DNA from: Chrysomallon squamiferum
Taxonomy: Eukaryota; Mollusca; Gastropoda; Neomphalida; Peltospiridae
Assembly: GCA_012295275.1 (NCBI GenBank)
Contig: CM022677.1
Location: 11,590,074 to 11,654,073, forward strand
Length of the DNA stretch: 64,000 bases
Direction: 5' to 3'
The notes below the pieces were generated by a model. The model saw only the letters and a list, made by a program, of their open reading frames with translations, was not told where the DNA came from and made no database searches. Positions 63,060-64,000 of the stretch are shown here, in pieces (position 1 is the first letter of the stretch; each line of letters opens with the position of its first letter). Made by a program: the position numbers and the translations under genes.

Positions 63060-63800
63060 CTACTACAACTATTATTACTACTGTTACTATAAATACTAGT
63101 ATTACTACAGTATTGTTGACATTATTGTTGCGTCAAGTGCTTTACAACCACTACTAACTACTGTTACTATATTTGATAATATACTTCTAATTCTACCACT
63201 GCTACCACACTATCAGTACTTCTACTATTATCTACTAGTGCTAGTATTAGTAATATTATCACTACTAACTATTGTTACTATATTTGATAATATACTTCTA
63301 ATTCTACCACTGCTACCACACTATCAGTACTTCTACTATTATCTACTAGTGCTAGTATTAGTATTAGTTACTATTATACCACTACTATCAGTACTTCTCA
63401 CTACTAACTACTGTTACTATATTTGATAATATACTTCTAATTCTACCACTGCTACCACACTATCAGTACTTCTACTATTATCTACTAGTGCTAGTATTAG
63501 TACTATTATCACTACTAACTACTGTTACTATATTTGATAACAGACTTCTAATTCTACCACTGCTACCACACTATCAGTACTTCTACTATTATCTACTAGT
63601 GCTAGTATTAGTACTATTATCACTACTAACTACTGTTACTATATTTGATAATACTACTTCTACTTCTAATTATCTATTAGTACTATTTCCACTAAAACTA
63701 CCATTCTGTTACTATATTTGCTACTACTACTACTGCTGCTGCTGCTGTTACTACTACTGCTATAACTATTTCTATAACAACTGCTATTAGTGTTACTGCT
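63060..63800. repeat. 111-bp minisatellite built of CTA/TTA-type triplets
   Basis: The word ATTTGATAA starts at 63171, 63282, 63421, 63532 and 63643: spacing 111 bases, with one unit longer by 28. Each unit contains TTCTAATTCTACCACTGCTA and ATCTACTAGTGCTAGTATTA. Flanked by simple CTA triplets. Because 111 is a multiple of three, long Leu/Tyr-rich frames run through it; they are not evidence of a gene. Confidence 0.9.
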
Positions 63801-64000
63801 ACTAATTATTGTCTTGTAAATTCAATTTTTCTTTGTTTAATATTAAGAATATCATTTGTTTAATCTATTTATATTTAGTTAGATATGTTCAATTCGTGTA
63901 TAATTAATTTATTACTAAAACAGGTGCTAGCGATAACATGACCTACTTACTTGTTTTGTCAAGAGCAAAGTTTACTCGGTTATCTTAAATTATGAGATAG
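63801..64000. other. End of window, nothing recognised
   Basis: AT-rich sequence without a supported feature. Confidence 0.6.

Noticed and set aside
63488-63790. 100-codon Leu/Val/Tyr-rich frame
   Set aside because: It is a translation of the 111-bp minisatellite; the unit length is a multiple of three.

Overview
The window looks like non-coding-rich, AT-rich animal nuclear DNA. It has spliced genes, many microsatellites (CA/GT, CT/GA, ATT, GATA/CTGT types), minisatellites, non-LTR retrotransposon debris and two runs of exactly 200 N that look like scaffold gaps. A RING/coiled-coil/NHL-type TRIM gene, a prolyl-4-hydroxylase-alpha fragment and an ErbB-type kinase exon point to an invertebrate. 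The style of the TRIM gene and of the simple repeats suggests a mollusc, but this is inference and no species can be named. I recognise no rRNA, tRNA, CRISPR, operon or bacterial feature.

Layout. (1) About two thirds of the window (1-23435 and 34070-50900) is one locus copied several times in both orientations: a partial + copy at 1-967 (Z), a - copy at 3035-9820 (A), a + copy at 13240-23435 (B), a short partial + copy at 34070-35100 (E), a + copy at 35110-45730 (C) and a - copy at 45732-50900 (D). Z/A and C/D face each other as large palindromes. Each full copy carries, in the B/C orientation: exons of a protein with 13-residue acidic repeats (DPFDDRDIQPMEV); a simple-sequence-rich block; a possible opposite-strand first exon starting MAASNADQ; a conserved block with a small perfect hairpin; and a PHD-like zinc-finger coding segment. 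Almost all of these coding pieces are damaged, each copy in its own way. (2) Two inverted copies of a 71-bp satellite array with a common flank (9820-13045 and 48165-49390) sit at breaks in the copied locus and may be a non-autonomous mobile element. (3) The interval 23436-34069 is not part of the duplication. It holds microsatellites, a few possible exons and a pseudogenised ErbB kinase exon on the - strand. (4) 50900-54330 is simple-sequence rich with a degenerate minisatellite and one GC-rich hairpin. (5) 54679-56990 (- strand) is a two-exon TRIM gene with a 72-bp in-frame coding minisatellite and two compensating frameshifts near its 3' end. Its upstream region has been duplicated twice. 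(6) 59147-64000 contains a LINE 3' end, a possible MITE, more microsatellites and a 111-bp minisatellite.

No set of genes here forms a recognisable pathway. The most distinctive signals are the expanding 13-residue repeat exon, the covarying hairpin kept in all four copies of the locus, the satellite-bearing element and the coding minisatellite inside the TRIM gene.
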